From contig CM049306.1 in assembly GCA_026874595.1 (NCBI GenBank), positions 108,585,142 to 108,649,141 on the forward strand: 64,000 nt of DNA, written 5' to 3'. Position 1 is the stretch's first letter. Every line of letters starts with the position of its first letter. The position numbers were made by a program, and so were the translations under genes. Of this stretch, positions 12,720 to 23,172 are shown in pieces. This DNA is from Sipunculus nudus. Taxonomy: Eukaryota > Annelida > Sipuncula > Golfingiida > Sipunculidae. The notes under the pieces are model-generated. The model was not told the origin of the DNA. It ran no database searches and saw only the letters and a list, made by a program, of their open reading frames with translations.

Positions 12720-12729
12720 CTATAAATAG
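12720..12729 (+). promoter_or_regulatory. TATA box (CTATAAATAG)
   Basis: A consensus TATA box lies 72 bp before the start codon, predicting transcription start near 12750. The resulting leader would be about 40-45 nt. A five-codon upstream frame (ATG at 12754, stop ending 12771) lies so close to the predicted cap that it may or may not be in the transcript. Confidence 0.6.
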
Positions 12730-12793
12730 TTGTTATTACTACAAGCAATCAACATGCTTTTTGTACTCTGAAGTTTACAGAAGGAATAGCAAA

Positions 12794-12818
12794 ATGGTTG
12801 CCAACAAGAAAAGTCTAG
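12794..12818 (+). CDS. Exon 1 (coding part): start of signal peptide
   Basis: Eight codons plus one base (MVANKKSL and the G of codon 9), then donor GTAAGT at 12819. The start is chosen because it is the first ATG after the TATA box with an in-frame continuation. The upstream ATG at 12754 stops after five codons. Residues KK provide the positive n-region of the signal peptide. Confidence 0.8.
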
Positions 12819-15800
12819 GTAAGTGCATAACTTAATATTTTACACGATTTTAAACTATACGTTTTTATTCCTGTTATATTTCATTTGTCCATAGTTTCCA
12901 AAAGACTGATAATGCAAACGCAGAAAATAATACATGTGAAACCAAGGGAATGTTTATTTGGAGAGTAACTGATGGTATATTTCAATTATATACTTACACT
13001 TAAAGTGACTAACTTAAAGAAAACAATTCAATAAAATTACTTTGTACTGGAACCCAGGAAACATTAAATTTTATAGGGTTTTTTTGTTAAAGAAAAAAAA
13101 ATATTTCAAATGCGTCTTTGCAAATGTCATTTGTTTGTCCAGAAAACATCGGAATTTTAGTTCTTTCAAGAGTCGTGCTTACTGTATTGGTGAAAATTAA
13201 CAACAAAGACAGGGGATTCAGTTATACTTCGTACATGTTGGTCTGGCTTATTACCGGTGTATTTCATGAGGCTGAAACTATTGAAAGCGTCAATAAATTG
13301 ATAGCGTCGTAAATTGTTAACACTAAATGGAATGCAATAATTGATGTATACTCAGAAGTAACGCCATTATATATATATATCTAAAAGTGCAAAACGTTTC
13401 CTGAATCGGGTGAGCATTCCAAGATGATTTAAACATAGGGTCTATTAGTCTCAGTATGAGGATTGAGTTAATTAGAAATAAATATTTAACCAGGAAAGCC
13501 CATTCAGGACAATATTATTTTTGTAGGGTCCTGCTCAAGATATATATATTCGATTTTGCCATTAACTAGCCATTAATTACCGGTATATTTTAGCTTATAT
13601 AAGTTTTAGCATGGAGACTCCACGAAGGTCCGATATAGGGCGACGGAAATGCGCATCCCGTTGTCAAATGAGAAACATGTATATGGATTTATCAATCAAA
13701 ATTTAGGGGTCTAAATTAAGAGATCCGTACCGGCCAGGAATTTCCTAAAGGGTCAAATGAAAAATTTTTGAAAATGTAGAAGTCTCACTTTATTTTATTT
13801 AAGCCTAGGATTTCCTATGAGGCAACAGAAAAACCTCGAAAATGATGAAGTCACGTAATTTACGAAATGTAATCATAGGGTTTCTGATAGTGAGTGACCA
13901 ATGGGGCTCAGTCCTGTCAGGAGTTTCCTATGTGAAGAACACCAGAAAATACTTAAAATTAGAAAATCTCTTTGGCTTTTTTGTTAACTTTAATTTATAT
14001 AGCTGTAATCAGGACGACTCAAATGACCCGGTTAAATGCTCGTTTATGCTGAACTTTTTCCTCTTTGGTGTTAGTTAAAATATATAGTTTTAATCGAAAG
14101 TGATCGGAAGGGACTCTGACCCAGGAGTTACCAACTTGAACAAGAACAGGCTTGACGATGAAGTCTTAAATTAAAGTCTCTCATTTGTATTGAATGGCAT
14201 TAGCTAGTTAAAATAGGTTTTATCCCGTCGGGCCCAAAGGGCTTGGATGGACCAGAAGTTCTTTAGGCCCATTAGAATGTATGGAAATGTAGAAATTCCT
14301 GAGTAATTGTGCATCATAGTTACGGTATAACTGAATGGTAAATCTTATATTTAGTACAAGAGATCCGTACATGGAAGAAATTAACCAGAATTAATATTTA
14401 TTTGCATTCATTCTACATGGTCTGGTGGGCTATAGAGAGCGTACTCTTTCCTTCCAGAAGTATATGCCGTTTGTTTTTCTCTTTAACATTGTTTTAAGTC
14501 TGGATCAGATATAAATGTAGGTTAGTTGCTTTTGTTAAGTGTTCGTGAATATAATTATTCAAGAAACCTAATTTATTTATTGATTCAAGCTGCGTGTCCA
14601 CTTATGCGGTACGGATACAGATACGGATGCGGATGCGTTTTAAATCGCGCATATGGAATAAAGAAGGATTGTGTCCACTTATGCGGTGCGGAGTGCGTGC
14701 GGCGTGCGGAAACGGATACGTTTTTTGAAAACCGGACGATGTAGCCGCGGGTACGGAAACGCATGCGGAAACGCATGCGGAAAGACCTAAAAACGCAATG
14801 ACAAACGTATCTAATGGACACACACGCACAAAATATCTGCATACGTATCCGCACCGCACAGGCAACGCATCCATACAAGTGGACACGCGGCTTACGCTAA
14901 ATATAAAACGATTAAGTGTAGAGGCCCCTTTCATTTTATTTTATTTCATTATTTTTTTATTATTTACCAGGGTGCTTTTCTTTGTGTGTGTGTGTGGGTC
15001 AGTGGGGGCGGGGGGGCCGCTTTCATTTTTTTTATAAATCACGCTAGATTTAGATTCTCTTTAAGTAATCCGTATCTAGACACAAGTAATGCTGGTGACT
15101 ATTGTCAGTAATGTTACGTCAGGTATTGACACTTTTGGTTTATATTGGCAAATTCGTGCATATTGTTTTCATTATCTGAAAGCTGTTTTGGCAACCGTTT
15201 ACTTAGTCGATGTAGGTATGCGTTCTCTAAATATTATAATTATATTTTCTAAATATTATCTAGTTCCATGTACTGTCTATTTACTTTTCTAAATTAATGT
15301 TGTTTTTGCTATTTTCATGTTTTCAACAGACACAGAGGAACCTTGGAAAGAGAACAAGATCTTTGTTAAAGATTGGCAGGAAATTACTTTTATTGGATTT
15401 ACATTTATTATGCCAACTTATTTCAGGTCTGGGATTTGGGACATTGCTGATGTTCCTTGTGGCTGACATCACGCTGTGTGAGGCCAAGTTATCTCTCGGG
15501 AGTGGTGTTTTATACCTAGCTACGAGGCTGAATACCTCAGCCGACGGGATATACATTGACTACGTGAGTTGTCTAATTCATCATTACAAATTAGCATTCA
15601 AAGCCTGAAATAGTTCATTCAAATATAGTATTTTTATATATAGGTTATTATGTATTTTTATGTATAGGTCATGCTATAAATTGAACAGAGGATAAAATAA
15701 GAATCATAAAACGCAATTGGTTATCTACGTTAATGAAAAAAAGATTCATATTTACAAGAGGATAAGATAGGAAAAGGTATGTTGGAACTGTTCATTTCTA

Positions 15801-17077
15801 AAATATATGGTGTAACGTGATTATAGGAAGAAAAATATAATTATTTCTTTCGGTGTATATATAGGAGTTGTCCTGCCTGTTAGAACGTATTTTCTAACAC
15901 AGATATTTACACGTGAATACGCTATGCATTATATGAGGCCGCCACTCATAATACACCGAACGAGTGGTGGTCACTGCATTAAATAATGTGATCTTTATTG
16001 ACATCGAGTTTATCTAATCGTTTGTTGGGAAGATGTAAAGATAGGTAGCAATTTAACTATGCATCATGTGACAAAAGCTGTGGATAAAATGACGGCACAT
16101 GCTGTGACATGTAACTGAATTCACCTCTTTGGACTTATAGTTACTCAGTCATCTTCAAGTATATTGCCCCGAGTCAAATTACTGGTCAGATTTTTAGATT
16201 CGTCAGAGCAGTGAGCTGCCCGTCAATTTTGAATTCCGCATACATTCATCAATCTTAAGATTGAGGATATTTATACATGGCCATTGTATTTATTTATATA
16301 TGGCAGATGTGATAGAGGATATCGGAGGATATGTTTACATCATTAGGAACCAAAGTTCTTTTGATATTGATTTTTAAGTTCAATTGAATAAAGGTAGTTT
16401 GATGATACTCACAACTTCAGCAATTTTATTTGATTATACCACTATAACTTAAGCAATGTTATTTGATTATACCATTATACCACGGTAGCCGTTTCCTGGA
16501 CTTTCCAATAAATCTTTGCCATGTCAGGGCCGTAGCGACAGGGTGCGAGCCCCGTCCTAAACCCCCCACCCCCAAACACACACACATATGAAAATATTGG
16601 GGCTACAAAAGCATAGATTCCTAACCAATAAAAAATTGAATTTTTACAACAACGTAAATTATTTCATTTTGAATTGTTATCTATTCTTTGGTTTTCTTTT
16701 GTTTACAGGATCAAAAGTTTTACACTTAATTCTATGTAAATTCTCGGCAAAATGTTAAATTGATCTTGATTTCAACCTCAAGCGACACATACGCACTCTT
16801 TTATTTACAAGAATATATAAATTTAGAGAAGCGAAAATGCTTTGTCTGGGCTTGCCCTATTGAGACAAATTGAACTGAGTTACCTCACATTGACAGAAAA
16901 TTAGGGAATCCCTCCAAAAATAGCTTACCCAATGGAACGAGCCAATGGGAAAGTGAGTGCCAGATCACGTTGTAGCCTTCGCAGCCGTCACGCTAATCCC
17001 TCACAGTAATTCCGGAAGACCAACAAGCCAGTCATGTCCTTTATGTGATAAACAGCGAACACACGTCGTTCCTAGTA

Positions 17078-17131
<54 letters not shown>

Positions 17132-20100
17132 GGGGTGCATATAAAAGCGGACCGAACTTTCTAGGGAAGTGGTTGGACATGTGCGCCAAAGACATTATTT
17201 ATAATCCGCTATCGGCCCAGTAGTTTTCCCTGAGCAAATTATATACCTAACAAAATATTTATATATATATATATTGTATTTTATTTATGTGTTTGTTTGC
17301 ACTACTTGTCCAGGGGATCCGCCAAAAAAGCTGCATCCACCGGTTTCTAAATTCTCTCTAGACATTGCATATACTCTGCAATATTTGATCATCAAATGGA
17401 CAGAGAGAGAAAGATAATGTGTGTGTAATATGTGTGTACCATTACAGTGCCACAAGGTCTTGCTAGACCTTGGAAGATGCGAGTCCTTCTGTAGAGCATA
17501 CGTCGATAAGAAAAATCTGCCAAAAGTAACGTCAACGTCAGACATTATTACCAAGGTAAATGGGTCAACTCTCAATAAATATATTAAAAAAGTTACGATT
17601 CGTTTTATACGACATGCGGTTGCGGCAAGGTCGATTCCTTCTGTTCGGATAATATGTATGTATGTGTGTAAAATAGATAAGTTACCTGCTTGAAACATTG
17701 TGAAACATGACAGTAAAATATTAAGTGATTACAAGCAGATGATTCACATATTTAAAATGATTAAAATTTGTAAGTTTTCAGGCGAAGATCTTTCCCCTCG
17801 TAACATATGCTTATAAACACCTTTAATCCTGGAAAACCACATGTATGAGGTGTAAAATTGAGTGTAATTCCAAGTCTTTGTCGGACGGGACGTAACATGA
17901 TCCGACACGAATTTATCTAATAACAGGTCGCATAAGTACCGCAACCGCATAAAAGGAATTTGTAGTTCGTAATATCATATGTTCGACTTTATTTACAATC
18001 GCGCCCGTACCGCCACAACTGCGTAAGAGGAATCGTAGCTCACCGAATACTATATAAATAAATAAATTTGTATATTAATATTTAAATGATTCATATAAAA
18101 AAATTAAAAAAAACAATATCAATATCAAACTATTTATCTGAACAAACTATTTTTCTTTTTATTAAATTAGTTTTTATTAATTGGTTCATTTATTTGTTCA
18201 GCCTCTTTCCACTTAGCCAATGATTTAGCCAATGATACGATATCTCATTTCCAGTTTAAGCCTGAAGATCTTCTAATCCGGTTTGTTCGGATAACTGTAG
18301 GATTACTCTGTTTGAAAGATTTTAGTTCTATTGCAGCTTTTCTTGAATGTTGTAAGTTTCAGGTACAGAACAGACAAGGTGGGTATGGTATTTTAAAAGA
18401 AGATGTTAGATTTTCAAATTATAAACTAAACTGCGCCTTTTTTTAATATTAGGACCACATGCTCATGCTTTTGGATGATCTCCGCCATCACAACGCTACT
18501 CTGGTTCACACCTTCAATGGAGGACGAGACAAAATGTCGGAGGTAGGCTGCAGTCTCCGATGTCCGTTGCCGCACTGTCTGCAGCCAGAGAGTCTGTACT
18601 ACTGTGACATTGAAACAGATCTGATTCCTAAGTTGGAAAACCTAATCCGTGTACTTCATCGTGACGTAAGTGTTTCGAATATCCTTATCACAGTGACTCT
18701 TCTTCATTGTGACGTGTCTCGAATATCCTTATCACTCTCCTTCATTGTGACGTAAGTGTTTCGAATATCCTTATCACCCTCCTTCATCGTGACGTAAGTG
18801 TCTCGAATATCCTTGTCACTCTCCTTCATTATGACGTGTGTAAAAAAATCCTTATTCCTCTCCTTCATTGTGACGTTAGTGTGTCGAAAACCTTGTGCGT
18901 CTACTTCATCGTGACGTAAGTGTGTCGAAAATCCTTATCCCTCTCCATTATTGTGACGTGTGTCTAAACTCCTTTACCCTACACTTCTTTGTGGCGTGTG
19001 AAAAATCTTATCCTTCTCCTTGATTGTGACGTGTGTCATAAAACCTTATCCGTTTATTTGTCGTGACGTATGTCAAAGTTCTTTGTATGCTTTGTATTCA
19101 TATGAAAGGGATTAGTGGCTTTACGCTATTTGCGCGAAAAGGTGAAATGTCCAAGAAAGTCATATATGTCGCGAGAAGGTAAAATATCCTTGAAAGCCAT
19201 ATTTCCATACTAGCTCTCATACTTTCGTTTACATAGAAACAAGAATGTGTATGGTCGCCAGATAACTCTGGAATCCTCGTAAATACACTCGTTCCAACTC
19301 CGGACAGTTCGCGCTAGAAATGCATTTCCAAACAAATAAATACAGTTAAATATCACGTACATATGCCAAGTATATTTTACCTAGTATAATCCTATGATAC
19401 CGCGTGAACCAATGGAAATGTAGCTATTAGATCTTGATGTAAATATACAAGACACTGCACGATTGAATGTCAGTGTAACTTCAGACGTATCAACCACCTA
19501 GAACACGCCGCTCACAACAACACCGCCTGCTGACGGTGCCATTAGCAAGAACTGTCATTTATAGTAGATCGGCTTCCCTTCTGTGGAATAATGTGTTTCC
19601 CTGAAGGAATTAAGTGTGACAAACTGCTAATGGTTTTAAAAAGAAAATTAAACCACAATTTTTAAACTGGCTTTTAATTTGTGGTTATGAATAATGTACG
19701 TTATGCGTGTACCTAACGAGGACCACATATTACTATATGTACAACTTGATCTACTGTTGATTTATTGAGGACTTTTGTGAAATATTTTTTTTCAAAAATG
19801 CTTTTTTTTGAGTATTTAGATTAAGATTATTTTTTAAGATAAGCAGCTATATAATTTATGTATTCTATACTATACTTTCCTACACTATAATATACCCGTT
19901 GTAGTAAACCGTGATAGTCTGTGGTATACCTCTGGTAAACTCGAATGACCGAGGCAGCTCCTATCACATCGGAAGCTGCAAGAGGTTTTGAACATGTCAA
20001 AACGTCTTTTATTGACTGATATTCCTGTCTGAATTTTTTTTTATCAATTAAAATAAATAAATCATGAATAAAGCATGGAACAATGGAAAAATGAAGTTAA

Positions 20101-20960
20101 GGAAACAGACATCCAGTACATGTGTACTGACAGTCTGGCGAATCGCACAAGACTAGTATACGAATGTAAATGACCGCTATCATCATAACTGAGTCCGATT
20201 CATCAACCAACAACTTTAAGTTTTTTTTTAAGATAAATCTCATGAAAATTATCAGAAAATATATCCCTCGACAATTCAAATACGCACTGTTGGGATCATT
20301 GGTTATATCATATACATTTATAGCATTGTTAAATCTTGTTAAAACTACATGCATCTGTTAAACTCGTACGTTTTTCGGTAAAACACGCACTCGACGAGTC
20401 TTCTGTCTTGTCGTTAGCACGTGACTGGCCCATAAATAGATACATTCAAATTCAAAGGGCTAGGTAAATTTTATTTAGTATAATCCTCAGCAAAAAAAAA
20501 ATCAATACATTGTGAACTGAACTTCAATGTGCATATATCCTTTCCCCCCCCCCCCCCCCCAAAAAAAAAAGGTGAAAACTTTTTCTCATAGTTCCATAAT
20601 TTTACTCCATATTTTAAAGAATTCCACACCTGAAATAGCTAGATGCTGGCTACTTCTAAACACCCAATTGTTTTATGTATATTGTTTCCCTGGATATTCA
20701 CAATATAATTTGTATCAAGCAAACCAAGAAAAATAATCACATTAGTTGATGTATTTTACATTTCGGTGTGTAAAGGAAGACTTTTTTACAAAGTACAACC
20801 TACTTTGAGCAAAATGAAAAACGTACAGTGTTATAATGATAAGTCTGTTGTTTTAAAAGGATAACTAGTATTGGTGACACCACTGCAGCTATTTTGTGGT
20901 CCGATTGACCACCTGATTCCAAAAATGAAAAGGGTGCAACCTCAAATAACACCGTGCTTC

Positions 20961-21030
<70 letters not shown>

Positions 21031-22614
21031 GTATTTCTACAGAAAACGTCGCATTTCAAGGGTTTTCTTGGTGATTTTTTTTATCTTGATTTTGATACAA
21101 CAAAACTTAATTTGTAGAAAAATATCGTTAGAATTGTAAAATAATGCAAGTAGTGCACTTTTCAGTTTCCTTTTTTATAAATAGTCCAGGTAAGGGGGAA
21201 AATATGAACCTTTTTCTCGACACCGTGACACGCAGTAAAATCTCACTTGCACATTTCTGAAATTGTTTTGACTAGATTTTTTTGTGATTTTCGATAAAAT
21301 TAAAATTAATAGCCTTGGATAAAATCAAAACATAAATTTCAGTTATGAATTTAACAAAAAAAAGTGTGTACAAAAGAACATATTTTCTTCTTTTTTAATT
21401 AATTTTTGAAAACAAAAATTGTCTCTATTCCTATTTTGCCTTCAGAGGGGTGCATTTGCAGGGATTTACCGGACAAAGTACTTTGGTACATCTACCTTCA
21501 GAGTTTGAGTCGAAATACCTTGTTAATTTTTTTGAATGCACAGAAAATAAAATTTAAAAATGGTTTTAAATCCTCTAGGTAACGGTGTTGAGCAAAGATA
21601 ACGGTGTTGAGCATAGGTAACGGAGTCGAGCTTCTGAAGTAAAAATAACCGTAGTGACTACTTGAATACCAGTATTATGATTGAAACAAACAAATGCCTG
21701 TTTGAATAGAAGAAACGCAAATGTTAAAAATATTTAGCCCAAAATATGTTTCAAATTCTATTTCAATAATTTGGATTTAATACCAAGTTCTCGACACCAT
21801 TACCTTGCTCTCGAAACCGTTATTTTTCATGCAGGTTACGGTTTTGAGTGGTAACGGTGCTGAGATTTTTTTCATGTACGTCAGATGCAGGACAAAAAAT
21901 TACTTCCATACCGTCCCTCAGAGGGCAGCACGAATTATCACTTCATGAACAACAAGAGGAAGCCATTTTCGAAGTGTTATATGTGACGGTTAATTTTTCG
22001 CAGGTGTAACGGTGTCGAGTCCAAATAAACATACGGTGATTTTTTTTAACCCTTTAATGATTAACAGAGAACACTGATATGACAGTTACTAAATTTAATT
22101 GTGGATTATGTGTACAAAATTTCCTGAACTCTAAATAAACGCTGCTCCCTGCATCAGCAAAGTGGTTTCTGTTCACGCGCTGAAAGGTCAAAAGGTCAGG
22201 TAACGGTGCCGAGTATATTTTGGGAGACATACTTTTTATATCCAAATTTTTGTAATAAAAACAAAACGGTCAAGAAATTTCAAGCAAAAATGTCATCTAA
22301 ATAAACTTTCACCGTTGTGACAACGTGGAAAACAAAATCTATATAAATGGAACAGTGGTTACAGAAAAACGCTGTTTTGAATTTAAGATCCGAGAGAAAG
22401 GGACAACGGAAATTTAAGGGTATTGTAACATTTGCAGCTTTTTTTTTGTATGTATTTCTGCCCCGATTTAAATTATTTTTATCTCATAAAAATGGTTATA
22501 TCTTTAGCAACAATCTGAATGGTTATTCATGTCATTTTTAGCATTTGCTAATTTCTCAGTAGGCTAACAAATATAGTTTCGGGACATGAAATGCGACATT
22601 TTTTGTAGAAATAC

Positions 22615-22676
<62 letters not shown>

Positions 22677-23172
22677 TTCGGTGCACAATTAGCTCAATTC
22701 CTTAGTAGTATACCTGCAACAAACCTTTGTTTTGCTTATATAATTTAATCTCTAGTGCTATACACTAATAAATCACTTCCGTTATTGTCATGTCTGTGAG
22801 CCGCTGAAGTCGTATCCGAAGCGCCTGTGTGTGCGATGGTGTGTGTGTATGTGTGTGCAACAGTTAAAGGATGAAAAAAGAATGGAATTAAGAGCTGTCT
22901 AGTGGTAGGTAAGACTGAGACCCCGTTACATTTATTAAAACTTATCAATACCAGGCACGATCATAATTAATATCTTTCATGGTAACGTTCAATATGTTTT
23001 TCAGCTTGGTGAAGTCATGACAGGCGTGGCCCCAGACCAAGTGAAAGTGGAGAACTACGCTGCCATGGACCACGTGACCCGCAGCTTGAACAATCTTCTG
23101 ACGGCCTGGAGGGTTCGAGAACAAACTTTTGTAACTCAGGAACTTATTGCACAAGCAACAGGAAACGTATAA
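12794..23172 (+). CDS. Secreted four-helix-cytokine-like protein (4 exons)
   Basis: Joining 12794-12818, 15427-15563, 18453-18665 and 23005-23172 gives 180 residues. All introns are GT-AG, with phases 1, 0, 0. Residues 1-28 form a signal peptide (KK, then a hydrophobic core, cleavage after CEA). Mature cysteines are C87, C91, C96 and C105; sequons are N44-T-S and N68-A-T. Amphipathic helices are expected at about 53-75, 107-131 and 137-175, the last being the longest. The protein is small, secreted, alpha-helical and free of transmembrane segments. Established background, from memory: IL-6/LIF/G-CSF-type genes have a tiny first coding exon ending in phase 1, then phase-0 introns, as here. SADG at 46-49 and W160-x-V-R163 recall ciliary neurotrophic factor locally. 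I infer a class I helical cytokine, ligand for a gp130/Domeless-like receptor. The gene model is strong; family membership is tentative. Another helical secreted factor is possible. Large repeat-filled introns surround the small exons. Confidence 0.8.
12819..15426 (+). other. Intron 1 with MITE and weak tandem repeats
   Basis: GT-AG intron of 2.6 kb, phase 1. Between about 13610 and 14000 three diverged copies of a GGAATTTCCTA...GAAAAA...GATGAAGTC-type unit (roughly 80-110 bp) follow each other. A compact terminal-inverted-repeat element lies at 14587-14893. Frames at 13118 and 13842 show no domain and no splice continuity with the gene. Confidence 0.6.
14587..14893. mobile_element. Foldback MITE in intron 1
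   Basis: About 307 bp bounded by 17-bp inverted termini AAGCTGCGTGTCCACTT (14587) and its complement at 14877-14893, with one mismatch. The interior is rich in ATGCGG/CCGCAT and ACGGATAC/GTATCCG arms, so the element should fold into a long hairpin. The terminus GTGTCCACTTATGCGG recurs internally at 14671, suggesting nested insertion or terminal duplication. No clear target duplication was found, so no superfamily is assigned. Confidence 0.75.
15427..15563 (+). CDS. Exon 2: signal peptide core and first helix
   Basis: The acceptor TTATTTCAG ends at 15426 after a pyrimidine-rich tract; donor TAC|GTGAGT follows at 15564. The exon supplies LGFGTLLMFLVADITLCEA, completing the signal peptide, then mature residues 29-54 with sequon N44-T-S. 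A nearer acceptor ending at 15329 runs into a stop in the required frame, so the downstream one is used. It ends exactly between codons (phase 0). Confidence 0.85.
17082..17126. repeat. (TA)n microsatellite in intron 2
   Basis: About 45 bp of AT dinucleotide followed by CACACGGGG. It produces IYIYI peptides on both strands with no coding meaning. Confidence 0.95.
17448..17615 (+). pseudogene. Degenerate retroelement aspartyl-protease relic
   Basis: In the frame open from 17421, VLLDLGRCESFCRAYVDKK is followed after about 20 residues by VNGSTLNKYIKKVTIRF. That is the spacing of a Gypsy-type protease: active-site DT/SG, here changed to DLG, then the ANGS-x-L-x-x-x-G-x-V-x-I strand. No gag or RT is recognisable beside it. 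The relic lies in sense orientation within intron 2. It is inactive, since the active-site Thr/Ser is lost. Chance resemblance is possible. Confidence 0.4.
18453..18665 (+). CDS. Exon 3: cysteine cluster and middle helices
   Basis: Acceptor TTTTTAATATTAG ends at 18452; donor GAC|GTAAGT follows at 18666. The exon has 71 codons, phase 0 at both ends, residues 55-125. It holds a leucine-rich helix (MLMLLDDLRHH), sequon N68-A-T, the cluster C-x3-C-x4-C-x8-C (C87 to C105) and an amphipathic helix from 107. A GAG|GTAGGC at about 18543 could act as a cryptic donor. Base composition is clearly richer in G+C than the flanking introns. Confidence 0.88.
18651..19075 (+). repeat. Minisatellite copying the exon 3 splice donor
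   Basis: About eleven tandem units of 36-48 bp, mostly 40-42. The core is CTTCATCGTGACGTAAGTGT followed by TCGAATATCCTTATCAC. The first unit is the real exon 3 end and donor. GTAAGT recurs at 18752, 18794 and 18916, with weaker GT forms at 18714, 18835, 18875, 18958, 18996, 19031 and 19067. Divergence increases away from the exon. Each unit also carries TGACGTAA or TGACGTGT, a bZIP-like half site. Confidence 0.9.
20963..21028. repeat. (TA)n tract, left flank of intronic element
   Basis: About 66 bp of AT dinucleotide ending exactly at the GGGTATTTCTAC terminus. A matching tract follows the right terminus, so the element appears to have split a pre-existing TA microsatellite. Confidence 0.95.
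21029..22616. mobile_element. Inverted-repeat element with GGTAACGGTGTTGAG modules
   Basis: 1588 bp. The left terminus is GGGTATTTCTACAGAAAACG..CGCATTTCA; the right is its inverted counterpart ending TGTAGAAATACCC at 22616. Arms match over about 30 bp with few mismatches. Inside are about ten copies, in both orientations, of a 15-bp module GGTAACGGTGTTGAG or its variants. Examples are 21579, 21599, 21616, 21790 (reverse), 21809 (reverse), 21836, 21850, 22006 and 22199. There is no transposase frame, so the element is non-autonomous. A second, shorter, inverted copy sits at 51190-52268. Insertion at TA is suggested by the flanks. Confidence 0.85.
22617..22672. repeat. (TA)n tract, right flank of intronic element
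   Basis: About 56 bp of AT dinucleotide starting immediately after the right terminus AAATACCC. Confidence 0.95.
23005..23172 (+). CDS. Exon 4: C-terminal long helix and stop
   Basis: Acceptor ATGTTTTTCAG ends at 23004. Fifty-five codons, then TAA at 23170-23172. Residues 126-180 include a loop (GVAPDQ) and a long amphipathic helix (about 137-175) with W160, R161, R163 and F167. No hydrophobic tail or GPI signal follows, so the product is expected to be fully secreted. Confidence 0.85.
   Translation, partial: LGEVMTGVAPDQVKVENYAAMDHVTRSLNNLLTAWRVREQTFVTQELIAQATGNV

Larger units (their letters stand above)
15564..18452 (+). other. Intron 2 with (TA)n and retroelement relic
   Basis: GT-AG intron of 2.9 kb, phase 0. 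It contains a (TA)n tract at 17082-17126, a shorter one near 17261-17274, and a degenerate aspartyl-protease-like relic at about 17448-17610. A poly-C/CA-rich patch at 16558-16590 follows CAGGGCCGTAGCGAC (16526), which resembles a hAT-like terminus, but its partner was not found. Confidence 0.55.
18666..23004 (+). other. Intron 3 with minisatellite and TIR element
   Basis: GT-AG intron of 4.3 kb, phase 0. It contains the donor minisatellite at its 5' end, a G/C run and poly-A patch at 20545-20570, and a 1588-bp inverted-repeat element at 21029-22616 flanked on both sides by (TA)n. The span 19080-20940 has no recognised feature beyond that. Confidence 0.7.

Noticed and set aside
15330-15563. 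Alternative exon 2 using the acceptor TTTTCAACAG ending at 15329
   Set aside because: Joined to exon 1 it reads into a TGA shortly after 15460; only the acceptor ending at 15426 keeps the signal peptide and frame.
17285-17698. 137-codon minus-strand frame in intron 2
   Set aside because: Shadow of the opposite strand; no domain. The + strand gives the protease-like motifs instead.
20871-21139. IYIYIY-rich frames over (TA)n tracts (also 11649, 16957, 17001, 26703)
   Set aside because: Dinucleotide repeat translation; not protein-coding.
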